From contig CM063508.1 in assembly GCA_032207245.1 (NCBI GenBank), positions 91,049,320 to 91,113,319 of the forward strand: 64,000 nucleotides of DNA, read 5' to 3'. The translations under genes and the position numbers were made by a program. The notes below the pieces were generated by a model. It did no database searches, was not told where the DNA came from, and saw only the letters and a list, made by a program, of their open reading frames with translations. Below, piece after piece: positions 39,205-51,859 of this stretch. The first letter of the stretch is position 1, and every line of letters starts with the position of its first letter. The stretch comes from Pardosa pseudoannulata. Taxonomy: Eukaryota; Arthropoda; Arachnida; Araneae; Lycosidae.

Positions 39205-39585
39205 ATTAAAAAATCAAACTCCAGATTGAGACATTATTTAAAGTCCGTTATAATTTTATATATTTTTTTTTCTCATGGTTTAAAAGTTCACACTATTTTT
39301 CCTAGGTTTCTTACAGTTTAAAAGAGTTCTTCAGTTGCTTCGGAGTACGTAAGAAATCGTCTTATGGCATTTACTGCTGTGAGAGATTCCACTGATTCTG
39401 TTTCATTTTCACCATTTCCAATAGCATTAGCAGTTAAAACTGCTGAAACAATTTCTGAAAAAACGAATTTGCCAGATCATTTTCAATAGTTACTTATTCC
39501 ATTTTATCTCCATAATATAACCCTAAGATGGTGAAATTTTTTACCAGTAGATACCGAATTTAAGTTAGTAAGTAATCTTAAATGT

Positions 39586-39930
39586 GGTTGTTGTTGTTGC
39601 CACTTGGACAAACCACGCAGGATTGAGCTATAAGCTACTCGTAGAATGGCAAAGGGGTGAGCCTTTCATATTCTAAAGAGCATCGCTAGGGTGAAAAAAC
39701 GACTTTGCTCATGTGGATCCTCGAAATTTAGAAGCAGAGACCAAGCAGAAGGCCCATAGGCTTGTCCTTTCACCGCCAGAGGTATTGATTGAGAATTTGT
39801 AGGACACTTTGACCACGAACATATTTTACGTCACCTTTAAAGAACACGGCGGATCTTGGGCCTGCTTGAGCTGCCGCAACCTCTCTGTTACGAGATCGTT
39901 GCCTTTGCCGACTGAGCTACAGCAGCTTAT
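39586..39930 (-). mobile_element. tRNA-derived SINE, family 3 (full-length copy)
   Basis: The minus strand starts with a tRNA-like head, CTGCTGTAGCTCAGTCGGCA, containing a consensus A box TAGCTCAGTCGG, followed by GATCTCGTAACAGAGAGG and a decayed B box near GAGGTTGCGGCAGCTCAAG. The body runs to the low-coordinate end with GTTGTTGTTGTTGCCACTT-like sequence. About 345 bp. Partial copies lie at 58820-59400 and 60000-60316. Confidence 0.8.
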
Positions 39931-40597
39931 TAAATGTGGTATCCAATCCTACATTTAATTTAGGAAGTATCGACTTAAGTTGATATACCATTAAATGAAA
40001 CTTTTAGGAAATCAGCATATTTTTGTATAGTTTTAAAAATTTATTGAATTATATAGAAATAATAAATAGAAAATACATTAAGTCCTTTTTTATTATTTAA
40101 TATAAAATGTTACAACATAAAATATATTTGTATCTATATAAAGGAAATAATTGGTCATAACAAATATTTAATTGCTTTTTAATAAACAATTAAATATTAT
40201 ATATACTAAAATAGAAATAATGAAGTAGAAATGTTTTAAATAAATTTATTACGACATAACAGAAAAATAATAATGTTAATTTATAAAAAACTAACATAGC
40301 AACAACGCAACTTTTAAATTTTTCTAAGCTGTATAATTAAATGTTACTTAATATGTAACAGCTAGATTTTGTGACAGCCGCAGTTGTCACTTGTGGTATA
40401 ACCAATCTCCATACATGTCAGGCTAATTCACACAATTGTACTAACACCAAAGTAATCATATATACGGATATAGAGTTTATATAGGCAAAAAAAAAAGAAT
40501 ATGTATAATTCCTATTAATTCAGCCAGTATATTTTAGAAATGATTATAAACCCGGAAAGATCGTATAAGAGGGTAATCAAGTAATGAGGTCTGACTG

Positions 40598-43034
40598 TAT
40601 TAGTCACTCAGAAACCAATATAGTTAAATACAGGAGAAAAAAAATGTTAAAATTAATGTTTTAATTCGCTATTTTAAATAAACTTCTTTTATTAAAATAT
40701 TAATAATAGACATTAATAACTATTGGTTAAGCAACGAGTAAACTCTTTAGTAACAAAAAAGAATATTTATACTATTTAAACTGGCCAAAATTAGATAATA
40801 TCAAAAAATTGTAGCAACTGCAATGGTGTCTGAACTGCTGAAATGTTACTAAAATAAACAGATTTATCTTCTGCAGTGCCATTATATGAACCCTTTATAT
40901 GTATGATATTTTTGGTTTGTTCTGAGAAACCACATTTAATTTCATAAAAATTAGAGATGGTTACCACTATTTCAAACTATAAACAAAGTTGTATATATGT
41001 AGATAAGTAATAAGAATATATAGATGAGTAATTCAAAATTAGTCAGATGTAGATAAGTAATAAAAGTTTTTATTGTAGTTTTTTAAGAAATCATAGTTAG
41101 TTCTACAGAAATGAAAGACAGTTATTGCTATTTGAAACGATAACGCTATAAGTAGAAAGAAAGCATAGATATGTATTTAAATATTAATCAAATGAATGTA
41201 AGTGATATGAGTATATAAATAAGTAATTAAGTATTAGTCTTAAATTTTATTTGATTTTTTAATGCTAAAAATATTTATTACCCTGTAATTATGTCAATAT
41301 ACTCAATAGGAACTTTCAATATACTCAATAGCTTATCTTAAAAGAAATTTTAATGTTAAATATTTCATTTAATTAATTCAAATATCAAGTTAAAGGAAAC
41401 TAGTGAAAATACACCACATGAAAATAATATTTATTTCAAACTTTAGTGCATTAATACATCTGATGAAACAAATTTTTAAAGAATTAAAAAAAAATTTAAC
41501 TATTAAAAAATGAAAATGTAAAATAATTATTTTGGTATTAAACTCCAAGTAAGAACAATGTGTTTCTAAACATTAGGAACAGAAAATATTATTCCTGAGA
41601 AAATTTAACTACTTGTATTAAATTCATTTGTAATACTTGATAGTTAAAAAATTGTTTAAGACTTAATAAAAACTTTTCAGCCCTGGCAATTATTTTAAAA
41701 CACAAATCTTTTTCGTACTTGTTTTAAAAGAAGTATTAATATTTGAGGATTTTCTTTGAAAAGAAATATTTATTTTAACAGGCATTTCACCAATGTATCG
41801 CTATAAGATGATATTTAATTTTCAATATTTGTCTTCCTTTTATTGATTTTGTTTTTAAATTTCAATTTCCAATATATTAATGATTCTGATACAACTTGAT
41901 TATCCATTGGGAATTTTGTAATATTTTTGTAATTTATAAAAATTACGATTTTTAGAACAGTAGACCAATTATCTTATGCATTTTAAAGCTTACAATTGTG
42001 TTTCATTTCCTTTAATGTGAATATTCAAATGAATTCCCCCGTCGTTATGTGCTTTTTACAGAACTTTCTCAGATAATTTTTGGATTAAAAGAAAATTATA
42101 TGTTATATTAAGTTAAATATTTTTGTGTGATTGTTTAATTTATTTATGTATTTTATTATATCTGTAATTGAATTTACAGTACATTATTATAAATATGCAA
42201 CTTGATTACTATGTGCCCAATGAAATAACTTATGTTGTCATATAGCTAATAAAATTAATCTCTAAACCATATAAATAGGCATTTATATTTACATTTCTTA
42301 ATACAGAATCAATGCTTAAAGTAATTTAAAATAGTAACTTAAATAAACTATATTGTTGATACTTGAAAATATACATTATTTTAAAAATTATTTTCTTAAA
42401 ATATTCTACTTCTAAAAATTTATTTAGTAGGTTATAGACTTTGATGTCAGTTTGAAAATTTATTTTCACATCAGTTGTTAACATATAATTTGACTGGCAA
42501 GTGGCATCTTTTAATTTCTTTTAATTTGCATTTTCTTTTAACGAAGAAATTTGGTTTGCATTATTCGACAAAAAATTAAAATGCAAGGTGTTCAAGAAAA
42601 AAATTATAACTTTAAAATTCTGCACGTGTTTTGAGAATGTAAACTTATGTTTCAAAATTTGCATGTAGCTTGATAATATTTTAAGGAAATGTCTCTTTTA
42701 CCATTCTATCTGCAACAACAGATGATATCAGATGACTTACATGGTTACTGTAATTTTTTATTTTTAAAAAACTCTTTATAATTTCTTTTCTATCAGTATA
42801 AAGGACTTCCATTATTTATTTTTACGTCTTCACTCAAGTTGTATATAGTTTTTGTTTTGAACTCATATTTGAGAATCTAATTAGTAGTAAGCATTGCCCC
42901 AGAAACTATTATATTAATAAACTAGTGGTTTTTCCGTAATAGATACCTGGTTAAAGGTAAATAATATACTTGTCTCTTGTATTTACATTCTTTTTTCATT
43001 AACATTTCACTGCCAACGCACTGTGTTTGTCTCT
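40598..43034. other. AT-rich intron sequence, no feature recognised
   Basis: No frames, terminal repeats or conserved motifs were recognised over 2.4 kb. Short duplicated words, such as TATGTAGATAAGTAATAA near 40996 and 41047, are local. Confidence 0.5.
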
Positions 43035-43645
43035 GAGAACACTTTGTTCTCTCAACAACATCCAATGTATCGCATACGTTATGAACTGGAAAGAAATGCC
43101 ATGTAGTATTGTATCTATATTGATATTTTGAACTGTATCATATTATCCCGGTAGATAGCATGCGTTTGCAGATGAAGAAAAAAGCAGGCAAAGTGAATGT
43201 AAGGCGTTGAAAGGCGATATGATTTAGTTTACATATCCAGTGCTTTTGAGAAAGTAATGCCAAAAAGAATAAAGAAAGACATGTTATGGACTATCGTATC
43301 TATATTGATACTTTGAACCATACCACATCGTCCCAATATATATCATACTTTGACTACAAGAGAGACAATGACGACAGCGCGAAAGTGATATGTTGTTAGA
43401 TAAAAGGTTTAAATTACATATTAGCTGCTTTTGAAAAAAGCTATGTTAGAAAGAATATGGAAAGGCATATCATGGAATATCATATCTATATTGATACTTT
43501 GAATCATACTGTATCTTTCTAGTGTATAAGATACGATGATTGTAAAAGAGGGACGAACATGGCGAATACGATATGCTAAAGGATGAAAGGTTTAGTTTAT
43601 ACATTAGGTGCTATTGAGAGAAACGGAGTCAAAAAGAATACATTG
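43035..43645. repeat. Diverged tandem repeat, three units of about 185 bp
   Basis: GTATCTATATTGATACTTTGAA-like words (as ATCTATATTGATACTTTGAA) occur at about 43111, 43297 and 43484. Each is followed by a CATATC/CATCGTCCC segment, a GAAAGTGATATG-like word and an AAAGGTTTAGTTTATACAT-like word. Confidence 0.75.
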
Positions 43646-46600
43646 CTTTGTTTTATGATACCATAATATTCTCTCAAGTTTCCTATTTTCTCCAACAGTT
43701 ATTCAATACTAATGTTTATAAAAACGGTACTCCTTAGAAGTCCAACCTCTCAAGATAAGGGCAACTATATTTTCATAAGAGTTCATCTGACTTCTAAATG
43801 GAGAAGGCACGAGCCAACTATATATACCCCTCTAAATTATTAATTAATTAAATTTTGGATATATTTTTTGGAAGTTCTTTAGTGACAACGTGCTGTTATA
43901 TTCTTATTTTTTTTTATAGAATATAGTATTAGATGCATTTTGAAATTTAATCCAAAAATGTAGATTGAAATATATATATGTATATTTGGACACCTTGTAT
44001 TTTGAGTGTAATTTTAACATCTGTATTTAAATTCTAAAAGCAATGGTATATTAATTGATATAACAGGTAAATTTTGGCTCAATTAGTAAGTAACCGTAGT
44101 CAAAATGTAACTAAAAATTTTTAAATTGTTTTTAAAGCATTTGATATTTGTTTCATAATTATTTATATACTATTATTATTATTATTATTATTATTATTAT
44201 CATTATTATTTAATTTACTAAATGTTTGCATTTATACAAACATGCAGCCAGGGCTAGGTCGAATCATCTGTAAGTAACTTTTGTTACAGGCTTCTGGCTT
44301 CCAATTCATAATCGCTTTTTATTCCACCTAGTTGACAGCTAGTGTGTATATATTGCTTGTGCTTGTCTTTTTTTCTTTTGTTTGTATTGTTCATTTGCAT
44401 TTCGGAATTTTCTTCTAAATCATGATTTTGTGTATGGAGCATGCTTTTGCACATGTTTGATTTCTTTATGTTTTCATAATTCATTCACTGATAAATGCGT
44501 ATATTTTTTTTTATTAGAACTCTCTTCCTGACTCTACTTTTTTAATATAAAAAAGGAAACATTCTAACCTATGCAAGATTAAAAAATTTTCTCTACTGCG
44601 AGGTTAATGCATAATGACAATCAAGCGTAGATGGCGCTTGGATTTAACTGAATGCATTTTGGATGGGCTTAAATTCGAAATATTTTTTGTGTGTCGGAAG
44701 ATATCAGAGAAAAGATAGTTTTGGAACAATAAAAATAACTGGACTATTTTTGGATTTATAAGATTTACAATAACCTCTTAACTGGGGTCCTAAATTTGAA
44801 GAGTTTTATTTAATAATTTAAAACTTAAACAGTTAATCTATGAGCTAAAAATTTAGACATAATTGAAGGTATGGGACATGAGCTTCTATAAAGTTGACAT
44901 TTGAAAGCTTCTAAATTTTCTATTTTTCCTTTTCTTATGACCTCTTCGAATCTATTGATCTACAGAATTTTTCTACGTATATTTGCCTCTCCAAATAAAA
45001 ATAGTCTAGAAAATTGACCATAATTTATTATTTAATATTAATTCCTCTTATATCAGAGAATTTTCATAATTTAATAATATAGCAAGTTTCATTGCATCTG
45101 ATTTTCTTGCCTTAATGACGCTTTCTATTTGCCTTTGGTACAGCATTTCTTTAGCTTCAAGTATCTCAACCGTCTATCTCCTCTCTCTCTCTCTATTTTT
45201 ATAGTTATATATACATATATTCCATTAATATGCAATGAAATACTAGTGAATATTTTCAGATAATCTGTCGAAAAGGGTTTAATAAACACTAGCTGAACTA
45301 CATTCGGAACAAAGACAAATCAGAAAGAGACAAATCACATGCAGTCTGAACATACATAAATTGTTGTACTTATATGTTTCATTTCTACTTTTATGTTTTC
45401 TCCGACTTTTTTCTTCTGTTTTCTACCATCCAATTGTTATTGGAATGCAGAACGACAAGCATACAAAATATGTTATTAGAAAATGGCGACAATAAAATAC
45501 AAACAGTCGAAAACGTTTTTACTGTAGTAATGCATAGGTATCATTTCAAATGTTTTTATCTTTTAACACAATAAGGAACTTGCTTTTTCGGCATTCTTTC
45601 TTTCAACACGAGATTGTTGGCCATTTTTTAGAATAGTACATGGTTAATAATACTCCTGTTAAGTAATAACACAAACACATTTAAGCCTTATTTGGGAATT
45701 AACTGTAAGGAAACTTGAAAGGCTTATAATGTGATTTTCTATAATAACCAGGATTCAATTCTAAAATTTCTTTAAAAAGTCTTGTCAGATTTAACATCTA
45801 ATATGAAGTTTAGGAATGCTTCCAGCATATTAAAAGTTATATAAGGAAATTTTATCAAGAATCGTTTATAACTTCTGTGTTTTCCTTCTTTTTCATTCTA
45901 TTCATGATTTCAAGTATTAACCAGAAATACACCATTTCGGATTGCTTTTTTATTTTAACTAAAACTCAAAATTATAACAATCAAGCTAACATCTCTTAGA
46001 TGGTTTGGGAATCTCATTTCCCTTTTTACATTTAGGAAATAGAATTTTTAAGTATACCACAGTATTAGAATATGTTGTTCTTGTTACTCAGTTTAGAGTA
46101 ATATTCATTTCTCTTCAATCTGACAAGCAACTTTAAAAAAGATTGTAATTGAATTTTTATATGATTATTTTATATTTTTTTATGTTTCAATCCCATTATT
46201 TGCTTATAGCATTTTATAGGAATATGGATGTAACTATAAATGAAATGATAGCTATTGCTTGGTTTAGAACTTTATGTCATAAACAACAAATTTCTGTTGT
46301 ATTTGTCTCCATTCTTTATGGTTTGCTCTGTCTAGAGACCATTTAATGCACATGGTTTATTAATGAAGCATTTATATTTAGCAACCGAGGCTATAATGAG
46401 TGACGAAATTTTCGCCTAATAGTTTGTTTAGTTTAATTAAGCATTTATTTAGTGATTTGGTTCAGTCATCCATTTATTTTAGGGAACTTACGATGATTTC
46501 TCTGGACTGTTCTTAGGAATAAAAATGAAACTGGAATGTATTGCATCCCCGATGTAAGCTTCAAAATTGCAATGAAAAGCTCATTTAAACATACAGTTAC

Positions 46601-47751
46601 CGTTTACTATAAGTAAAAATGATATAACAATCCTTTCTCAGAACTTAATGAATAGACTAGTGTATATTTATACTCAACGTAGATTTTTTTTTTATCAAAT
46701 TGTACCTGCAAAAATGATAGTAAAATTAAAACAAAAATTAAAGAAAGGAAATCTACGAATGTTGCTCTGTTTTTTACAAGAATAAAATCTTAGAAAAGGG
46801 CTTTATGAGCTACTTAGTAAAATAAAACTTAAAAGAATTCGTTTCAGAACTGGTTTATGCAGCGATTGATTAGGCTAAAATTGTTATTAAGAATAAAAAG
46901 ATAAGGCTGAATTTAATGTCTTTTATTTTCCTAAGAATTTTCTAAGTAATTGGCAAGTTTACATCGGGATATGTAAATGCTAACAATTATGCCTTTAAAA
47001 ATAAATTGGTTTACATACATTTAAATCCTGAAAAATACTTCTTGAACTTTCTTTCTAATTATAGAATCATTCAAATGATCATCATAAGCCTTCTGTAAAA
47101 TTGTGAACCTTTAAAAAGATTTTTTAAAAACTCGGGAGGAGTTATGACTAAAAAGTAATTTTTTAAAATCACAAAATCCAAATTTTTAATCCTAAAATCT
47201 TTGTCTAATTAGTTATCCTACATAATTACCGAATACAATCCTGAAGCGTGGAAAATAGTAGTAAAAACCTCGCAATAGGGAAAAGTCATTTCTAATTTCT
47301 TTGCATGCCTCAGTTTCCCCAATGCTGCTTTTCTTTTTCCTTAACTCATGTGCAGATTTAGAAAGTATTCTGTATTGCTTCTTATTTCTTTTGCAAGTAC
47401 ATATATACTGTAATAAAGTTTCTTCAATGAGTTCATTCTTCAGCCCTGATATTTCTTCTTTTAGTGATTTTTAATGCGTATTATTATCATCTCACTTTCT
47501 CTTTTGCATGGCGAAATACGCGGAAGTTAATTCATGTCAACATGGTGGAATAAAAACAGGGGCAGTGTTTTTATCTGGGTTCTTTCATCATTTTGCTCAA
47601 TATCGAAATACTGCACCGTGTGTTCACAACTTCATGAAATCTCAGGGCTGAAGGCTGCAAATGTAGTTTAAAAAAGTAATCTCATTTTTGTGTGTAGAGT
47701 TTATTCTGATATTCGAATGGGTCATTTATCGACCTGATTGTTCGTTTGCAG
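43646..47751. other. Intron sequence before TCF exon F
   Basis: AT-rich. It holds an (ATT)n microsatellite at 44173-44214 and a (CT)n run near 45178-45194. Open frames at 44284-44484, 45374-45574 and 46149-46346 show no family resemblance or suitable splice sites, so no extra tail exon could be supported. Confidence 0.5.
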
Positions 47752-47824
47752 ACGGCAACAACCTCAAGAAGTGCAGGGCCAGGTTTGGACTCGACCAGCA
47801 GAGCAGTTGGTGTAAGCCTTGCAG
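47752..47824 (+). CDS. pan: TCF exon F: C-clamp, first part
   Basis: Acceptor TTGTTCGTTTGCAG lies before 47752 and donor CTTGCAG|GTTAGT after 47824. It encodes GNNLKK, then [17 protein letters not shown], and two bases of Arg. This is the C-clamp, a second DNA-binding module that recognises GC-rich helper sites; three of its four conserved cysteines are here (fragment 276, 289, 292). Invertebrate TCFs carry it constitutively, while vertebrates restrict it to E-tail isoforms. At 73 nt this is the smallest exon, behind a 9.2-kb intron. Its last nine bases and its donor are the first unit of a tandem array that continues to about 48550, so several near-identical donors compete downstream. Confidence 0.97.
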
Positions 47825-48550
47825 GTTAGTATATTAAAACTTAAATGTAGAGTTGCACGGACTCACATTTCTCACCTTTACTCATTTTTAAAAAAACAAT
47901 TCACTCTTTATCACTACTTCTCGCCTTGCAGGTTAGTATATTAAAACTTAAATGTAGAGTTGCACAGACTCACATTTCTCACCCTTACTCATTCTTTTAA
48001 AAAACAATTCACTCTTTATCACTATTTGTCGCCTGGCAGGTTAGTATATTAAAACTTAAATGTAGAGTTGCACAGACTCACATTTCTCACCTTTACTCAT
48101 TTTTTAAAAAACAATTCACTCTTTATCACTATTTCTCGCCTTGCAGGTTAGTATATTAAAACTTAAATGTAGAGTTGCACGGACTCACATTTCTCACCTT
48201 TACTCATTAAAAAAAAATTCACTCTTTATCACTACTTCTCGCCTTGCAGGTTAGTATAATAAAACTTAAATGTAGAGTTGCACAGACTCACATTTCTCAC
48301 CTTTAAAAAAAACAATTCACTCTTTATCACTATTTGTCGCCTTGCAGGTTAGTATATTAAAACTTAAATGTAGAGTTGCACGGACTCACATTTCTCACCT
48401 TTACTCAATTTTTTAAAAAACAATTCACTCTTTATCCCTATTTCTCGCTTTGCAGGTTAGTATATTAAAACTTAAATGTAGAGTTGCACGAACTCACATT
48501 TCTAACCTTTACTCATTAAAAAAAACTATTCACTATTTATCACTATTTCT
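47816..48550. repeat. Tandem array capturing the exon F splice donor, seven units
   Basis: GCAGGTTAGTAT occurs at 47821 (authentic exon end), 47928, 48036, 48143, 48246, 48344 and 48452, spaced 98-108 bp. Units are nearly identical: GTTAGTATATTAAAACTTAA, ATGTAGAGTTGCAC, CTCACATTTCTCACCTTTAC, CAATTCACTCTTTATCACTA. In units 2 to 7 the GCAG is preceded by a pyrimidine-rich CACTACTTCTCGCCTT-like tract, so each carries an acceptor-like and a donor-like half joined at AG|GT. Unit 3 reads CCTGGCAG. Confidence 0.95.
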
Positions 48551-50290
48551 TGAAAATGATTAACTATTCTCGGTATTTTTGAGATTTTAAGGTGTCCCCT
48601 CCCTCAAATCTTAGCTGCATTTACGAATTTTCAGCATTTTCTTTAATTTTTAGTAATTTTGAAAAACATCCTGTAATGTAAGAAATGTGAAGGGAAATTT
48701 ACCCCAAAAGGAGAAACATTCCATCAGTATTTAAGTGAACATGAACTGTTATTCGTGACCCAAGCCACATTCTCCTCTAAATTTAAAGCCTGTACGCTGT
48801 TGCCATAAATATTCGTGACGTCAAGAATACAAATAGGGATGATGAAGATAATCAGACCGTAGTCTTGATTATGATCGTTCACCATCCTCCACTACCTTCT
48901 GTACCCATCTTTAAAAATCATATAAATCATTTTAAAATGATTTATTATTTTTATTTATGCTCGTGGGTATTTAATTTTTTTTACTAAAATATTAAATAAT
49001 TTACATCATTTTATAAGTTTCCCTATTTTATAACTCATAATTACCAGTTTAAATGGGAGACAAAAACTTTACACACTGTCTGTGCAAAAATTCAATTTAG
49101 GTGTAAAATAGAACAACTATATGCCACTCATGTCTTCATAATATTTGTGCTCTAAAACTTACTTTCCATTTACTATTGATGTTGGAAAACTCACTATTAC
49201 ACTTTTTTCAAGTCTATAGACTTTGTGGTAGCTCTGTAAATGCTAAAGTTATTAAAATATTAATAAATTGAAAATGTCTTGTATATGAAATATATCAACA
49301 TAGATAATACGAAGCCTATCAAATATCCAGTTCTATGGAATTCACCGTTATTCATTTAAAAAAAAATCACTATTTCTTTATCAATATTTCTTGAAAATAA
49401 TTACTAATCTCGGTATTTTTGAGATTTTAATGTGTCACCCACCCACCCCCAACAAATCTTAGTTTCATTTACGAATTTTCAGCATTTAAAAAAAAATTAT
49501 TAATTTTGAAACAATTCCGTACTGTAAAAAATGTAAAGGAAAATTTACCCCAAAAGGAGAAACCTTCCATCAGTATTCAACTGAAGATGAACTGTTATTC
49601 ATGACCCAAGCCACATTCTCCTCTAAATTTAAACACTGTTGCCCGTACACTGTTGCCATAAATATTCGTGACTTCAAGAATACAAATAGGGATGACGAAG
49701 ATAATCAGACCGTAGTCTTGATTATGGTCATTCACCAACCTATACTACCTTCTGTACGCATCTTTAAAAATTATATAAATCATTTGAAACTGGTTTATTA
49801 TTTTTTATTTATGTGCGTGGGTATTCAAAACTTTTTTACTAAAATATCAAATCATTTATATCTTTTTATATAAGTTTTCCTAATTTATAACTCATTATCA
49901 GCTTAAATATGAGAGAAAAACTTTATGCACTGTCTGTGCAAAAATTCGATTTAGGTGAAAAATAGATCAACTCTTCTTTTATACCACTCAACTCTTCTCA
50001 TAATACTTATGTTCTAAACTTACTTTTCACTTACTATTGATGTTGGAAAACTCACTATTACCTTTTTTTACAAGTCTATAGACTTTGTGGTACGCTAAAG
50101 TTATTGCCTAAATGCTAAAGTTATTGAATTGTGTCTGTAAATGCTAAAGTTATTGCCTAAATGCTAAAGTTATTGAATTGTGTCTGTAAATGCTAAAGTT
50201 ATTGAAATAAATTGAAACTGTCTTGAATATGAAATATATCAACATAGATAATATGAAACTTATTAAATATTCAGTTCTATGAAGTTCTCT
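48536..50290. repeat. Tandem duplication, two units of about 830-920 bp
   Basis: Unit 1 from about 48541 (TATTTCTTGAAAATGATTAA) matches unit 2 from about 49382 (TATTTCTTGAAAATAATTAC). Shared landmarks include TTTACCCCAAAAGGAGAAAC (48698 and 49545), ATAAATATTCGTGAC (48806 and 49658), AGATAATCAGACCGTAGTCT and TAGACTTTGTGGTA. Unit 2 contains a short internal amplification at about 50095-50200. The frame at 49601-49873 lies inside unit 2, is broken in unit 1, and is not a gene. Confidence 0.85.
50093..50205. repeat. Short tandem repeat of about 50 bp
   Basis: TGCTAAAGTTATTGCCTAAA and TGCTAAAGTTATTGAATTGT alternate, with five TGCTAAAGTTATTG words in about 110 bp. Confidence 0.8.
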
Positions 50291-50544
50291 TGTATTTTAA
50301 AAGTTAATTTGCTCAGAATTTTGGGAATTAACTTTTGGTGAAAAACATTTTTAAATATTATAACTGCATTATATCCGAGAAATAAGATCATTCTAATGTA
50401 TATTAGTTGATTTTGTTTTGTTTGGCATGTGGAAAAAAGAACTCTATTATCTCAAGTGCAATTAGTCCGTAAGTTATAGTTCAGAATTTTAAGTCGGTTA
50501 TTCATATCGTATTATTTACATCTCTGGAGGAATTCATATGAAAA

Positions 50545-50566
50545 AATAAATTAAGATCGAAGTAAG

Positions 50567-50615
<49 letters not shown>
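50545..50615 (+). other. Poly(A) tract with upstream AATAAA: possible retroposon 3' end
   Basis: A run of 49 A (50567-50615) follows AATAAA (50545-50550) by 16 bases, the arrangement of a cDNA copy with a poly(A) tail. No coding or LINE sequence was recognised upstream, and target-site duplications were not established. Confidence 0.4.
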
Positions 50616-50617
<2 letters not shown>

Positions 50618-51859
50618 CCAGTCCGCTAATCTGTTTTTGTGGTGTGTTGCTTCAGCAAAACGTAATGATACTTTATTTCAAGCTTGATAACGTTTACGAA
50701 ATACCTTTCACCAGAAGGATGGGTAAGAAGAAAAACCAATTTCTGATTTCAACGAATAGCACTAGCTACAGACTTAATGAGATGATGATGCTATTTTGTG
50801 GTTACTGTTAAGGTTATCTCTAAAATAAATGCAATACAGAAATAACGGGCTGATTATCATTTTATTGACTTTTGTGGTTGTTTCTCTGCTGGTTGCAATA
50901 AAACTAAGGTGGTAACGCCATCGACATAATTTGTTTTGATAAAATCAATGAATGGATACTATTTTATCAAATATTTAGTACTATTTTTAAGAATCAACTT
51001 ATTAAATACATGTAGTGCTGAATTTAGGAAGCATAAAAGCTGTGAATAAATATTTAAGAGAGCATTTTTTTAGCAGTAATAAAAAGTTACCATCGTTCGA
51101 ATATTTTATGCATGTAGTAGTAACTGGCACAAAATTTTTCTCAGTGTGGTTTTGGTGAGCGTTATATAAGTATCCAAAAAGAAAATCCCTTTCTAATATG
51201 GTCATTATTATTTCATAAAATATATTTATCTTATGTTTGCACTGTGGGATAAAAAAAGGGAATCTAAACATCATTGAATTCGTAATGAAATGTCTTTAAA
51301 AAAAATGGTTTCAATACATTAATAAACGGAAATCTTTTTGCTTTTCTAATACTGATAATCAATGAAAATAATGAAATTCTGAAGGTGGTTAACGAACACT
51401 TGTACCGTTAAGGCACGGGAAAATTTAATTAACAAATTCCTATATGAAAGATTTGAAATATGAAAATGCAACCCAAAATAAAGCAATAATGGAATTATGT
51501 AAATTGTATTTCTATAGTCTTTATCTATTTTCTTATAATACATGTATGTGATAATGTTGATTCATCCAGAAACAAAAATTGCTGAACGAAAGCAGGAGAA
51601 ATTCACTTGAATGGCAAACAGAAATAGAAGTTTAAATGACGTGAATTTGGTTACGTAAGCAGGGGATAGATCTTGAAATGACGTGAATTTTAGTCATTGG
51701 TAACCAAGAACAGAACTTGAAGTGTTTTAGGTCACTTCATGTTCTATTCTGGTTCAAGTTCTTTTTTAAGAATTTCAATCTGCAATTCGCGAAGGCCTTA
51801 ACATTTTCTTTAGTTGCTGGTTTTCTTTTAAATGATTTATTCCTGTTACTTTCTTGTAG
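50616..51859. other. Intron sequence before TCF exon G
   Basis: AT-rich, no recognised gene. The words ATGACGTGAATTT occur twice near 51636-51691. The TTACTTTCTTGTAG acceptor closes the intron. Confidence 0.5.

Larger units (their letters stand above)
38703..40597 (-). mobile_element. pogo-like DNA transposon, degenerate, with nested repeats
   Basis: TA-flanked terminal repeats: CAGTCAGACCTGATAATATG on the left and, as complement of the right end, CAGTCAGACCTCATTACTTG. Subterminal TATAAGCG/ATATATG words match the element at 55474. On the minus strand, 39318-39470 is an open frame including EIVSAVLTANAIGNGE and VNAIRRFLTYSEATEELF before a stop. This pattern suits the C-terminal end of pogo/Tigger-like (CENP-B-like) transposases. 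The rest of the enzyme is missing. A long (TA)n tract (38820-39200) and a SINE (39586-39930) sit inside, so it is old and dead. Confidence 0.7.

Noticed and set aside
47816..48550. CRISPR-like array of regularly spaced repeats
   Set aside because: The whole unit is repeated with no variable spacers, in a eukaryotic intron; it is a simple tandem repeat. The same holds for the arrays at 18.1, 26.4 and 34.6 kb.
49601..49873. 90-codon + frame in intron 6
   Set aside because: The sister copy of the duplication is disrupted at this frame, and composition is as in the surrounding noncoding DNA.
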